Assembly: GCA_964497855.1 (NCBI GenBank) | Contig: CAZCFM010000034.1 | Coordinates: forward strand, 1-31,112 | Direction of reading: 5' to 3' | Source: CAYLNG01 sp964497855 | GTDB lineage: Bacteria; Verrucomicrobiota; Kiritimatiellia; SS1-B-03-39; UBA6053 | DNA length: 31,112 nt | Shown here: piece after piece, positions 15,878 to 24,162 of the stretch | How the letters are laid out: each line of letters begins with the position of its first letter | Numbering within the stretch: position 1 is the stretch's first letter | Translations under genes and position numbers: made by a program | Notes under the pieces: generated by a model | What the model was told of the DNA's origin: nothing | The model's database searches: none | Seen by the model: only the letters and a program-made list of their open reading frames with translations

Positions 15878-18683
15878 GCAAAACGGCCTTGGCGTGACGG
15901 GCAAAGTGTCCGCGCAGATCCCGCGCGTAGCCTTCCAGCACCTCGCGTCCCAGTCCATCGGGATCTCCACAACGGTATAACCCGCGGGCAAGGTGCAGTT
16001 CGCGCAAAGCCAGGTTGCGGGGCTGGTTGTCGTTGGTGTCGTTGCTCAAGGCAGCCTGAACCTCCTGCAGCGAGGTTTGACGGTGTCCGCTCACGCCGGG
16101 CAAACGCAGCAAAGCCGCCAATGCCTCCGCCGCCGCGGCACAGGGATGACGCGGCATCAGGGCTTCGGCGGATTCCACCAGCGCCCGGAAATGCGAAAAT
16201 TCAGACGCCGCTCCCAGTTTTGCGGCAAGTCGCAGCCACACGGGCCACAGGTCTGTCGAAGCGACGCGCCCCACGCAGATCAGGCGCACATCCATTTCGA
16301 AGAGACTCCGTCCAAACTGTCCCATGCCGCGATAGTTCCAGCCCTCGTCCCACTCCCGCGCGCGCAAATCCGACAGCAACAGCTCCACGCCACTCGCATC
16401 GCCAAGGAGGGCCAGGACTTCCGCAATCTTGAGGCGGATCGAGCTGTCGGTTTCCTCCGCAAATCGCCGCCGCAGAATCGGAAGACTGCGCGGAGCTTCG
16501 GCAAAAAGGCAGGCGAGGCCAAAGAGGCTGTCAAACTGCACAGACGAGGCATCCTCCAGCGTGGCGTCGGACAGGGGAAAGCTGTCCTGATCGTCCAGCA
16601 CCCGCGCGGGCAGCGAGCCAATCTCCACGAGATGCCGCTGCACGGGTTTGAGATCGATCTCCCGAATGTCGCGGTTTTCGCGGGCCGAAATCGCGGCGAT
16701 GTATCCCGCCGCATAGCCCTGATTTTGCACGTCGGGTTGCATCCGGATGACCGGCAGCGCGTCGCGATGGCAACTGACCCCCAGGCCGGTGGTCAACACG
16801 CGCTCAAGGCCGCAGGGCAGCAGAGCGCGCAGCGGAACATCCGCCCACAGGGGATCGTGGTTCGGGGGCTTGACCATGAATATCGGATGGATCGTGAAGC
16901 CGTGCGAATCAAAGTTGGAACTGGCGACGCAAATCGTATCCGGAAAACGACGATTGGCAAGCAGGTCAACCGGACCGAGCACAAGGTCGCCGACAATTTG
17001 ACGCCGCTCACGGCTGTCAATGAGCTGGCCCGCGTCGAAATGGTCGCGGAATTTGAGTTTTCCGCTGACCAGGGCCGCCGTGGTGTTGAGCAGATCCGTG
17101 TCGTCGGTGAAGGTGTGGTCGGAGTTGTGGTATTCGCGGCCCGGCTGCAGTCCCGCGAGTCCGGTGCCTTGCACCGCCACGTGTTCTGCGCCCACTTCGA
17201 CGGTTGGGGCGGCGGCGGCGGCGGCGACATCGGCACAGCCCGAGGCGTCGACCACGCAGCCGGCCTCCACCAGTCCGAAGCCCCAGGGCGTCGCGACCAG
17301 CGCCCCGCGAACGCGATTGTGTTCAACCCACACGCCGGAGCAAATGGATCGGAACAGCAAGGTGGCGCCCCGCCGGATGCTTTCGCGGTGGTACCACTCG
17401 GATTTCGCGGCCACGGACCACTTGCCTTTGCCCTGTTTAAACACGTCCGACACTTCGAGTTCCATCACCGCGCGGTCCATTTCGGCGGTGAAGCCGACGC
17501 GGTTGCCGTACCAATACACCGAAATCTGCCCGGCAGTGCCCACCCCGCCGAGCTGGTCGGTCGCTTCCACCACCAGCACATCGGCTCCGGCCCGCGCGGC
17601 GGCAATCGCGGCGGGCGCACCTCCGGTGCCACCTCCCAAGACCAAGACATCGCAGCGTTCCAGACGCGGCGCACGGTCCATCGGAAACAAAATCGTGTCG
17701 GAGTCGGACTCCTGTCTGCGACGTTCGTCGCTCAAGGTCCGCAGCTCTCCTTTCGGCAACCGCGGGGCCGCATTCCACGACACGCTGAGATTCTCCGCAG
17801 GCACCGGTTCCGTTTTCAGAATCTCACCGGCCAGCGATTCGGCCCAGGCCATCGTTTCCACCGGACGCTCAAACGCCGGGTGGCTGTACACGGACGGACT
17901 CAGCGACGTGAAACCCGCCGCGGCAGGACCCCGCCACACAGGCAGCTCCGGCATGGGCTCCGCCAATCGAATACACTCCTGATGTTGGTACTCGCCCGGA
18001 CACCAGCAGCGCTCCACAATCTCCGCCTCCGCACGCGCCATGTCCCGCAGCCCGCCTTCACCAAAATCGACCTCCAGCTCATGCGTTGTCGCAAACATCG
18101 TGTAGGCTGTGTCCGCAACGCTTCCTTCCAGGTCCGGCACCCCACTGCCCGTCGTTTGCAGCGTGGTGTGCAACACCTTCCGACGCCCGCGGGGACGCCC
18201 GGGCGTGGCCAGCCCCGCCAGCGCCGACAAGACGCCTTCCATCGACGCATCCACCGTCCGGCGCGCGCGGATCACAATCGGTCCCGAACGGCTCACAAAC
18301 ACGGCCCCGCCGATGGAGCCCTCCGGATTCCGCAAGACGCCGGCCGCGTGGACATTCAGCAAAAAGGGAATCGTCTCGGCCACCAGCGCCTGCTCCAGCG
18401 TCAGTTTCAAATGCATCGGCGTCACCGCGTTCTGCCCCTTGTCGTACAGCCGGGTCGCCAGAGAAGAAGCCGGCAACTCGCCTTCCGGCCTGAAGCGCAT
18501 ACACCCGGCCACATCCTCACCCAAAAACGAACGCGACGCGCACAAAAACACCGAAACTCCCTGTCGTTTCATCTCCAGTGCCAGCGCACAACCCCAGGAG
18601 GTTCCGCCACTGATCAACAGATCCACATCGGCAAAAACGGGCACAGATTGCGAAGAAGACGTCAGCGGAACGGAAGGATTCAT
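15858..18683 (-). CDS. Large tandem FAD-dependent oxidoreductase with helical-repeat C-terminus
   Basis: Protein of about 941 residues with two FAD_oxidored-type modules. The first starts at residue about 20 (DVDLLISGGTSWGCALALEM; the dinucleotide motif is degenerate, G-x-T-x-x-G). The second starts at about 344 (CDVLVLGGGTGGAPAAIAAA, intact G-x-G-x-x-G) and continues with ATDQLGGVGTAG and VVDASGCADVAAAAA. From about residue 700 to the end the sequence is alpha-helical and repeat-like (EETDSSIRLKIAEVLALLGD, then similar units), resembling HEAT repeats. The ATG at 18683 is chosen over an in-frame start 36 bases upstream because GTAAGGG lies at suitable distance. Members of this family are common in polysaccharide-degrading bacteria, but the reaction is unknown. 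Confidence 0.88.
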   Translation of the reverse strand: MNPSVPLTSSSQSVPVFADVDLLISGGTSWGCALALEMKRQGVSVFLCASRSFLGEDVAGCMRFRPEGELPASSLATRLYDKGQNAVTPMHLKLTLEQALVAETIPFLLNVHAAGVLRNPEGSIGGAVFVSRSGPIVIRARRTVDASMEGVLSALAGLATPGRPRGRRKVLHTTLQTTGSGVPDLEGSVADTAYTMFATTHELEVDFGEGGLRDMARAEAEIVERCWCPGEYQHQECIRLAEPMPELPVWRGPAAAGFTSLSPSVYSHPAFERPVETMAWAESLAGEILKTEPVPAENLSVSWNAAPRLPKGELRTLSDERRRQESDSDTILFPMDRAPRLERCDVLVLGGGTGGAPAAIAAARAGADVLVVEATDQLGGVGTAGQISVYWYGNRVGFTAEMDRAVMELEVSDVFKQGKGKWSVAAKSEWYHRESIRRGATLLFRSICSGVWVEHNRVRGALVATPWGFGLVEAGCVVDASGCADVAAAAAAPTVEVGAEHVAVQGTGLAGLQPGREYHNSDHTFTDDTDLLNTTAALVSGKLKFRDHFDAGQLIDSRERRQIVGDLVLGPVDLLANRRFPDTICVASSNFDSHGFTIHPIFMVKPPNHDPLWADVPLRALLPCGLERVLTTGLGVSCHRDALPVIRMQPDVQNQGYAAGYIAAISARENRDIREIDLKPVQRHLVEIGSLPARVLDDQDSFPLSDATLEDASSVQFDSLFGLACLFAEAPRSLPILRRRFAEETDSSIRLKIAEVLALLGDASGVELLLSDLRAREWDEGWNYRGMGQFGRSLFEMDVRLICVGRVASTDLWPVWLRLAAKLGAASEFSHFRALVESAEALMPRHPCAAAAEALAALLRLPGVSGHRQTSLQEVQAALSNDTNDNQPRNLALRELHLARGLYRCGDPDGLGREVLEGYARDLRGHFARHAKAVLLTATGS

Positions 18684-18842
18684 GTCGAAACCCTTACAAA
18701 AGCAGAGGAAACGCTGCAAGAAAAACTCGTCGTAATTCTATAGTAGTAATATCAAAATTATACCCGACCACTTTTTAATGTATTTCAATTGATTGACATG
18801 TATAACCTTGCATTCATCGCAAACCCAACGAAAGTACAAACC

Positions 18843-19856
18843 ATGAAACACTTCCTCAGTGCAAGCCTCCTCGTCTGCATCTCCCTCCTGCGCCTCCCCG
18901 CGCAGGAGGCCTTGACGATCTACAGCCACCGCCATTACGCCGCCGACGAGGCGCTGTTCCGGACCTTCACCGAAAAAACCGGCATCGCCATCCACGTGGT
19001 CAAAGCCGGTGCCGATGAATTGCTCGAGCGCCTCAAAGCCGAAGGGGCCAACAGCCCGGCCGACCTTTTCATCACGGCGGACGCCGGACGCCTCGCCGCC
19101 GCCAAGGATGCGGGCTTGCTCCAGCCCGTGGACTCCGCACGTCTCACGGAGCGCATTCCGGAAGCCTACCGCGATCCCGACAGCCAGTGGTTCGGCTTCA
19201 CCCTCCGCGCCCGGGTGCTGATCTACGCGCCGGATCGTGTCAAAGAAGGCGAACTCCGCGACTACGAATCCCTCGCCGATCCCCTGTGGAAAGGACGCAT
19301 CCTCAGCCGTTCCTCCTCCAACATCTACAGCCAGTCCCTGATGGCCTCGATGATCGCCCACCACGGCGAGGAGAAAGCCCAAGCCTGGGCGCGGGCCGTC
19401 CGCGCAAACTTCGCGCGCCCCCCGCAGGGCAGCGACCGCGATCAGATTCGCGCCGTGGCCGCCGGTCTCGGGGATGTCGCCATCGCCAACACCTACTATC
19501 TCGGAATCATGATGGAGTCGCCGGACCCCAAAGACCGTGAAATTGCCGCCAAGGTCAAGGTGTTTCATCCGAACCAGGACGGACGCGGCGTACACGTCAA
19601 CATCAGCGGCGCGGGCGTGACCAAAACCTCCCGCAACCTGGCCGCCGCGACCCGATTCCTCGAGTTCCTGGCCAGTGATGAAGCGCAAGCCTCCTTCCCC
19701 CAAGCCACTCAGGAATACCCCGTCGTCAAAGACATTCCCCTTTCGGATATCCAAAAAAACTGGGGAACTTTCAAAATCGATTCCCTCAACCTTGCCAAAC
19801 TCGGCGAATTGAATGCCAGCGCGGTAAGACTCTTCAACCTCGCCGGCTGGGAATAA
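18843..19856 (+). CDS. Periplasmic Fe(III)-binding protein (FbpA/FutA-like)
   Basis: ABC-transporter substrate-binding protein of 337 residues with a signal peptide (MKHFLSASLLVCISLLRLPA). The mature N-terminus LTIYSHRHYAADEALFRTF and the later IANTYYLGIMM contain the His/Tyr and tandem Tyr residues that bind ferric iron in FbpA/FutA/IdiA proteins. No permease or ATPase gene is adjacent, so it is an orphan binding protein here. The ATG at 18843 is preferred over an in-frame start 54 bases upstream because it begins the signal peptide. The gene is divergent from the tandem FAD oxidoreductase across about 160 AT-rich bases in which I found no convincing Fur box. Confidence 0.9.
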   Translation: MKHFLSASLLVCISLLRLPAQEALTIYSHRHYAADEALFRTFTEKTGIAIHVVKAGADELLERLKAEGANSPADLFITADAGRLAAAKDAGLLQPVDSARLTERIPEAYRDPDSQWFGFTLRARVLIYAPDRVKEGELRDYESLADPLWKGRILSRSSSNIYSQSLMASMIAHHGEEKAQAWARAVRANFARPPQGSDRDQIRAVAAGLGDVAIANTYYLGIMMESPDPKDREIAAKVKVFHPNQDGRGVHVNISGAGVTKTSRNLAAATRFLEFLASDEAQASFPQATQEYPVVKDIPLSDIQKNWGTFKIDSLNLAKLGELNASAVRLFNLAGWE

Positions 19857-19857
19857 T

Positions 19858-20976
19858 TCACCTCCGCAGTCCCTTGTACTCCCTCCGGATGCGGGGGTGG
19901 ATAGCGGTGAGGATTTCGTAGGCGATGGTCCCGCCAAGACGTCCAAGGCGGTCGGCCCAGAGGCTCTCCCCGTTTTCTTCACCCAGCAGGAGAACCTGGT
20001 CGCCCGCTTTGCAGGGCAGCTCGGGTCCAAGGTCGAGCGTGATCCAGTTCATGCTGATGCGTCCCACCACCGGCACGCGATGTCCGTTCACCAGAGCCTC
20101 CCCGCGGTTGCTCAGAGAACGCAGGTAGCCGTCGGCATAGCCGGCGCCGACCACGGCGATACGCGTGTCGCGCGTGCAGCGATACGATGAATAATATCCA
20201 ATCGGATAGCCCTCGGGCACCGCTTTGACCTGCATCACCCGACTGGTCATGCGCAAAAAGGGCCGCGTTACCACACGGTTCTTCGCATCCGAACATCCGT
20301 AGCCGTAGAGCAAAATCCCCGGACGCACCAAATCGTAGTCCCAGTCCGGATAGTATTGGATGCCGCGCGAACTGCAAAAATGACGCAGCAGGCGCCGTCC
20401 GGCAATGCCCTCGGCGGCGGCAATCGCAGTTTGAAAACGGGCCTGTTGTTTTTCCTGCAGCCAGGGGCGTTTGAGATCGACGGCGGCCAGATGACTGCAA
20501 ATGCCGGCAATGTGCAGTCCGGTCTCGGCAAAAATCGCCTCCAATTCGCGGAGATCCGGCCCCTCCACCAGTCCCATGCGCCCCATGCCGGTATCCACTT
20601 TGATGTGCGCCGTCAGCGTCTTTCCTGCCGCCCGCGCCGCCGCGCCGAGCTGAGCCGCATGTTCGGCGTCCACCACAATGGGCGTAATGTTCTGTGCGAG
20701 AGCGGACTCGACCTCTTCCACGGAAATGGGCCCCAGCACCAGAATATCCGCCTTCGGAGCCACACGCCGCACCTCCATCGCTTCTTCAAAATACGCAACG
20801 GCAAACCAACGGACCCCTTCCGCCGCCGCCCGTTGCGCCACCGCCGCCGCCCCGTGTCCATAGGCATCCGATTTCACCACAAACATCATGTCCGTCTCCG
20901 CCTTCAGGACGCTGCGCAGTTTGTGGATGTTGTCTGCCAATATGTCGAGATCGATCAAAACCTGGGGTGCTTGCAT
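19858..20976 (-). CDS. alr: Alanine racemase
   Basis: PLP-dependent enzyme interconverting L- and D-alanine for peptidoglycan synthesis. The 372-residue protein has the PLP Lys in FVVKSDAYGHG (Lys35), the IKVDTGMGRMG segment, CSSRGIQYYPDWDYDLVRPGILLYG, the second catalytic Tyr in VVGAGYADGYLRSL, and VVGRISMNWITLDLG, where the usual Met-Asp pair is Met-Asn. A strong Shine-Dalgarno (AAAGGAGG, reverse strand at about 20980-20987) fixes the ATG at 20976. Its stop lies one base from the stop of the convergent iron-binding protein gene. Confidence 0.95.
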   Translation of the reverse strand: MQAPQVLIDLDILADNIHKLRSVLKAETDMMFVVKSDAYGHGAAAVAQRAAAEGVRWFAVAYFEEAMEVRRVAPKADILVLGPISVEEVESALAQNITPIVVDAEHAAQLGAAARAAGKTLTAHIKVDTGMGRMGLVEGPDLRELEAIFAETGLHIAGICSHLAAVDLKRPWLQEKQQARFQTAIAAAEGIAGRRLLRHFCSSRGIQYYPDWDYDLVRPGILLYGYGCSDAKNRVVTRPFLRMTSRVMQVKAVPEGYPIGYYSSYRCTRDTRIAVVGAGYADGYLRSLSNRGEALVNGHRVPVVGRISMNWITLDLGPELPCKAGDQVLLLGEENGESLWADRLGRLGGTIAYEILTAIHPRIRREYKGLRR

Positions 20977-21169
20977 GACCCTCCTTTGCCACGCCAACCC
21001 GATCTTGGCAATGCCTTTCACAATAATTACACTTTTGTGTTAGAATGGCATTGATGTAACATATTTGTAGTCATCAAAACAAATCTCCGCAAAGATGTTA
21101 TAAAGTTTAACAAGTGTAAAACATTATTTTATAACAACATACAATATGCTGATTCCAGAGGTACTCATC

Positions 21170-21187
21170 TTGGCATTGCTTCTGCTA
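21170..21187 (+). promoter_or_regulatory. Candidate sigma-54 promoter for amt-glnK
   Basis: TTGGCATTGCTTCTGCTA has the GG-N10-GC geometry (GG at 21172-21173, GC at 21184-21185) of sigma-54 -24/-12 elements and lies about 75 bases before the amt start codon. Sigma-54 control of amt-glnK is well known in other bacteria. Two further GGCATTG-like words (21007-21015 in inverted form, 21047-21053) lie upstream in the same AT-rich spacer. No NtrC-type palindrome was identified. Confidence 0.5.
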
Positions 21188-21260
21188 TGCTCTTATCGAT
21201 CCCTCCAAGGTTTTTCCAACTTTGGCTAGCCCCCCTCCTCAACGAACACGATACCTCCTT

Positions 21261-22562
21261 ATGAAGCACCGTCACCTGACGACTCTCCTCCTGCTCGGAA
21301 GCCTCCCGCTTTTCGCTGCGGAAACCACCCTTGCGGAAGTGAATCTCCGCACCAACAACATTTGGATGATGATCGCCGTCTTTATGGTCTTCATCATGAA
21401 CTTGGGCTTTGCCACTCTGGAAGTGGGTCTCACCCGCGCCAAGAACACCGTCAACATCCTCTTCAAAAACACGGCCATTGTCGCCATCGGATTGCTGACC
21501 TACGCCCTCTGCGGCTTCAGCCTGATGTATCCGGGTTGGAGCGTGGACACTGGTTATGAGTGGTTCGGATTCCTCCGCTGGGGCATCGGCCTCCCCGAAG
21601 GCTACGATCCCCTCACCTACGCCGGAGGCAATTACACCTATTGGACCGACTTTCTCTACCAGGGTATGTTTGCCGCCACCGCCGCAACCATCGTTTCCGG
21701 CGCGGTGGCCGAACGGGTAAAACTCAGCAGCTTCCTGCTTTTCTCCACCATCTACGTCGGTTTCCTCTATCCCTGGGTCGGTTCCTGGCATTGGGGAAAA
21801 GGCTGGCTGGCCGACATGGGATTCCACGATTTCGCGGGATCGACGCTTGTGCACTCTGTCGGCGGGTGGGGCTCCCTCGCCGGGGTCATCCTGCTCGGCC
21901 CCCGCATTGGCAAATATGTCAACAGCAGCATCAAACCCATCATGGGACACAATCTGCCTCTCGCCACCATCGGCGTTTTCCTTCTCTGGTTCGGCTGGTT
22001 TGGATTTAACGGCGGATCGGTGCTCAGCGCCGAGGCCGAAACCGTGTCCCGGGTTTTGGTCACGACCTCCATGTCCGCCGCTGCGGGTCTGACGTCTGCC
22101 GTCATCATCTCCTGGTTTGTCCAGCGCAAGCCCGACTTGACCATGGCCCTCAACGGAACCCTCGCCGGCCTCGTCGGTGTCACCGCCGGCGCCGATGTGG
22201 TGAGCGTTAGCTCCGCAATCCTCATTGGCTTGATCAGCGGAGTCCTCGTTTTCTTCAGTGTGGTCACTTTTGACAAACTGAAACTCGATGATCCTGTCGG
22301 TGCCCTTTCGGTGCATTTGGTCTGCGGAATCTGGGGAACCCTGGCGGTGGGGATCTTCGCACCGGGCAAGAGCCTCGTCACCCAGTTGGTCGGCATCGGG
22401 GCCTACGGCGCCGTAAGCTTTGCCTTCGCATTCCTGCTGTTCCTCGCCCTGAAACTGACCATCGGTATCCGCGTCAGCGAAGATGAAGAATTGGGCGGAC
22501 TTGACATCGGCGAGCATGGTATGGAAGCCTACAGCGGTTTCCAGATCTTCATCACCCAGTAA
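21261..22562 (+). CDS. amt: Ammonium transporter
   Basis: Amt/Mep/Rh-family channel for ammonium, 433 residues, beginning with a signal peptide-like segment (MKHRHLTTLLLLGSLPLFAA) followed by about eleven membrane spans. Family motifs include NNIWMMIAVFMVFIMNLGFA, FQ-equivalent YQGMFAATAATIVSGAVAER, the Asp and His-bearing DFAGSTLVHSVGGW (pore and twin-His region), LLWFGWFGFNGGS, and the late VHLVCGIWGTLAVG with the second His. The ATG at 21261 is chosen over an in-frame TTG upstream because it starts the signal peptide. The P-II gene follows 36 bases downstream and presumably gates the channel. Confidence 0.96.
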   Translation: MKHRHLTTLLLLGSLPLFAAETTLAEVNLRTNNIWMMIAVFMVFIMNLGFATLEVGLTRAKNTVNILFKNTAIVAIGLLTYALCGFSLMYPGWSVDTGYEWFGFLRWGIGLPEGYDPLTYAGGNYTYWTDFLYQGMFAATAATIVSGAVAERVKLSSFLLFSTIYVGFLYPWVGSWHWGKGWLADMGFHDFAGSTLVHSVGGWGSLAGVILLGPRIGKYVNSSIKPIMGHNLPLATIGVFLLWFGWFGFNGGSVLSAEAETVSRVLVTTSMSAAAGLTSAVIISWFVQRKPDLTMALNGTLAGLVGVTAGADVVSVSSAILIGLISGVLVFFSVVTFDKLKLDDPVGALSVHLVCGIWGTLAVGIFAPGKSLVTQLVGIGAYGAVSFAFAFLLFLALKLTIGIRVSEDEELGGLDIGEHGMEAYSGFQIFITQ

Positions 22563-22598
22563 GCCAACGCTCCCCAACCCCTTTCCCGGACACGCTCC

Positions 22599-22940
22599 AT
22601 GAAACTGATCATCGCCTACATCCAGCCCCACCGCCTCAACGCGGTCAAACAGGCCCTCTACGAAAAAGAGGTCGTCAAAATGTCGGTCACCACCGCCCTC
22701 GGCTGCGGCCAGCAGATGGGCTATCACGAAACCTATCGCGGGGCCGACATCGAAGTGAACCTCCTCAAGAAAGTCCGCATCGAAATCGGCGTAACCGAAC
22801 CCTACGTCCAAACCACCATCGACGCCATCATCCAGGGCGCACGAACCGGCAAAATCGGCGATGGAAAAATCTTTGTCCTCGATATGCACGACTGCATCCG
22901 CATCCGCACCGGTGAGACCGGAAACGAGGCCATCGGCTGA
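22599..22940 (+). CDS. glnK: P-II nitrogen regulatory protein lacking Tyr51
   Basis: P-II family sensor of 113 residues, which binds ATP/ADP and 2-oxoglutarate and blocks Amt. It aligns without gaps to E. coli GlnB over the T-loop: GYHETYRGADIEVNLLKK against GHTELYRGAEYMVDFLPK. Tyr46 is kept, but position 51, the uridylylated Tyr in enterics, is Ile, and position 49 is Ala, so neither the known Tyr51 nor the cyanobacterial Ser49 modification is possible. The B-loop (TGKIGDGKIFV) and C-loop (RIRTGETGNEAI) are intact. Placement directly after amt identifies it as the GlnK-type partner. Regulation is likely by ligand binding alone (inference). Confidence 0.95.
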   Translation: MKLIIAYIQPHRLNAVKQALYEKEVVKMSVTTALGCGQQMGYHETYRGADIEVNLLKKVRIEIGVTEPYVQTTIDAIIQGARTGKIGDGKIFVLDMHDCIRIRTGETGNEAIG

Positions 22941-23084
22941 AAAACAACAGAAACAATCCATAAAAATACAATCTTTACAAATTCGTAACCCTGAACTAAC
23001 ATTTCCCTGAACGCGGGCCATCTGTCTAACCAAAGACAGAAACCGCATAGACAACACCAACCCAACGAGAGAGAGAAAAACAAC

Positions 23085-23789
23085 ATGATGAAGAAATTCA
23101 TTGCCCTCACCACTGCCGCCATTGCCGCGGCGGCCCTCAGCGCGTCCGCCGAAGTTTCGGTGACCGTTGCCTCCGCGTACATCTTCCGCGGTGCGACCAT
23201 CAATGACGACGTAAACGTCCAGCCCGGCTTCTCCACCACCGCCTTCGGCGACAAGGTGAACGTCGGCACCTGGGCCAACTTCAACACCGACTCCTCCGAC
23301 TTCGACGAAATTGACTATTTCTTCGGAATCCCCCTGCCCCTCGGTGAAGACAGCCCCGTCGGCATCGAAGTCGGCTACACCGAATATGCCTATCCCACCG
23401 CCGTCGACGACGAAGGCAACGGGCTGGAAGCAGACCGCGAGCCCAGCATCAAGTTCACCGGCGGCACCGATGACATCGGCGTCGTCCTGGGTGTATACTA
23501 CGGCGTCGACGGTCTGATCAAAGACACCCTCTACGTCGAACTCGGTCTGAGCACCGGTGTTGACCTCGCGGAAAACGTCGCCCTCGGTCTCAGCGCCACC
23601 CTCGGCTATGCTGACATCGACGAAGGCGAGTCCGGCTTTGGTCACCTCACCCTCGGCGCTTCCCTCGGCGTCACCATCCCCGAAATCGAAAAGGATGTCA
23701 CCCTCGGCGTCGGCTATGTTGTCGAAACCGACGATGCCGTGCTCGAAGTCGACGAAGACCTGCTCTTCACCGTCGGCTTCAGCCTGTAA
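23085..23789 (+). CDS. Gcw_chp/TorF-type putative outer-membrane porin
   Basis: Protein of 234 residues with a classical signal peptide (MMKKFIALTTAAIAAAALSASA, cleavage before EVSVTV). The mature protein is made of short alternating strands ending in a terminal aromatic/hydrophobic LLFTVGFSL, as expected for a beta-barrel. The early motif VTVASAYIFRGATIND and the strongly acidic composition match the Gcw_chp family (TIGR02001), which in other bacteria is often found beside amt-glnK. A purine-rich Shine-Dalgarno (GAGAGAGAG) precedes the ATG. It may pass ammonium or small nitrogen compounds through the outer membrane (inference from linkage). Confidence 0.82.
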   Translation: MMKKFIALTTAAIAAAALSASAEVSVTVASAYIFRGATINDDVNVQPGFSTTAFGDKVNVGTWANFNTDSSDFDEIDYFFGIPLPLGEDSPVGIEVGYTEYAYPTAVDDEGNGLEADREPSIKFTGGTDDIGVVLGVYYGVDGLIKDTLYVELGLSTGVDLAENVALGLSATLGYADIDEGESGFGHLTLGASLGVTIPEIEKDVTLGVGYVVETDDAVLEVDEDLLFTVGFSL

Positions 23790-23812
23790 GCGTCACTCGC
23801 TTCATTGACATC

Positions 23813-23846
23813 ATCCCCCGCCGGCCTCTGGCGGGGGATTTTTTTT
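23813..23846 (+). terminator. Intrinsic terminator after the porin gene
   Basis: A perfect 10-base stem (ATCCCCCGCC at 23813-23822 with GGCGGGGGAT at 23830-23839), a 7-base loop and a run of 8 T follow the porin stop by 24 bases. This closes the amt-glnK-porin transcript. Confidence 0.93.
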
Positions 23847-24046
23847 GCCCTGAAAGATTATCCATCGCTTTATTGCATCAGCTGCAATATTNNNNNNNNN
23901 NNNNNNNNNNNNNNNNNNNNNNNNNNNNNNNNNNNNNNNNNNNNNNNNNNNNNNNNNNNNNNNNNNNNNNNNNNNNNNNNNNNNNNNNNNNGATTTTTTT
24001 TGCCCTGAAAGATTATCCATCGCTTTATTGCATCAGCTGCAATATT
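23837..24046. repeat. Assembly artefact: 55-base direct repeat flanking 100 N
   Basis: Bases 23837-23891 recur exactly at 23992-24046 around 100 N, as at the other two gaps. The duplicated stretch starts inside the terminator. After merging, the stretch from the porin stop to the protease start is about 220 bases and holds the terminator and no gene. Confidence 0.93.
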
Positions 24047-24162
24047 GAATATACCACCCATCCATCGATGCACCCAAAGCTCAGCCCAGCATCGCTGCCC
24101 CCAGACTTCGCCGTTTCACCATTTACAAGCGGCGTTTTTCCGTGCAGGATAGGGGCCTCGTC

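Noticed and set aside
15993..18743. A 916-codon open frame on the forward strand
   Set aside because: It is antisense to the tandem FAD oxidoreductase, is rich in Arg, His and Gln with no family motif, and is open only because of the high-GC codon pattern of the real gene.
18739..18842. Possible Fur box before the iron-binding protein gene
   Set aside because: The AT-rich stretch has scattered ATA/TAT words but no 19-base dyad resembling the Fur consensus.
21165..23645. An 826-codon open frame on the reverse strand
   Set aside because: It lies opposite amt, glnK and the porin gene, whose motifs and signal peptides are unambiguous; the antisense product is acidic low-complexity sequence.
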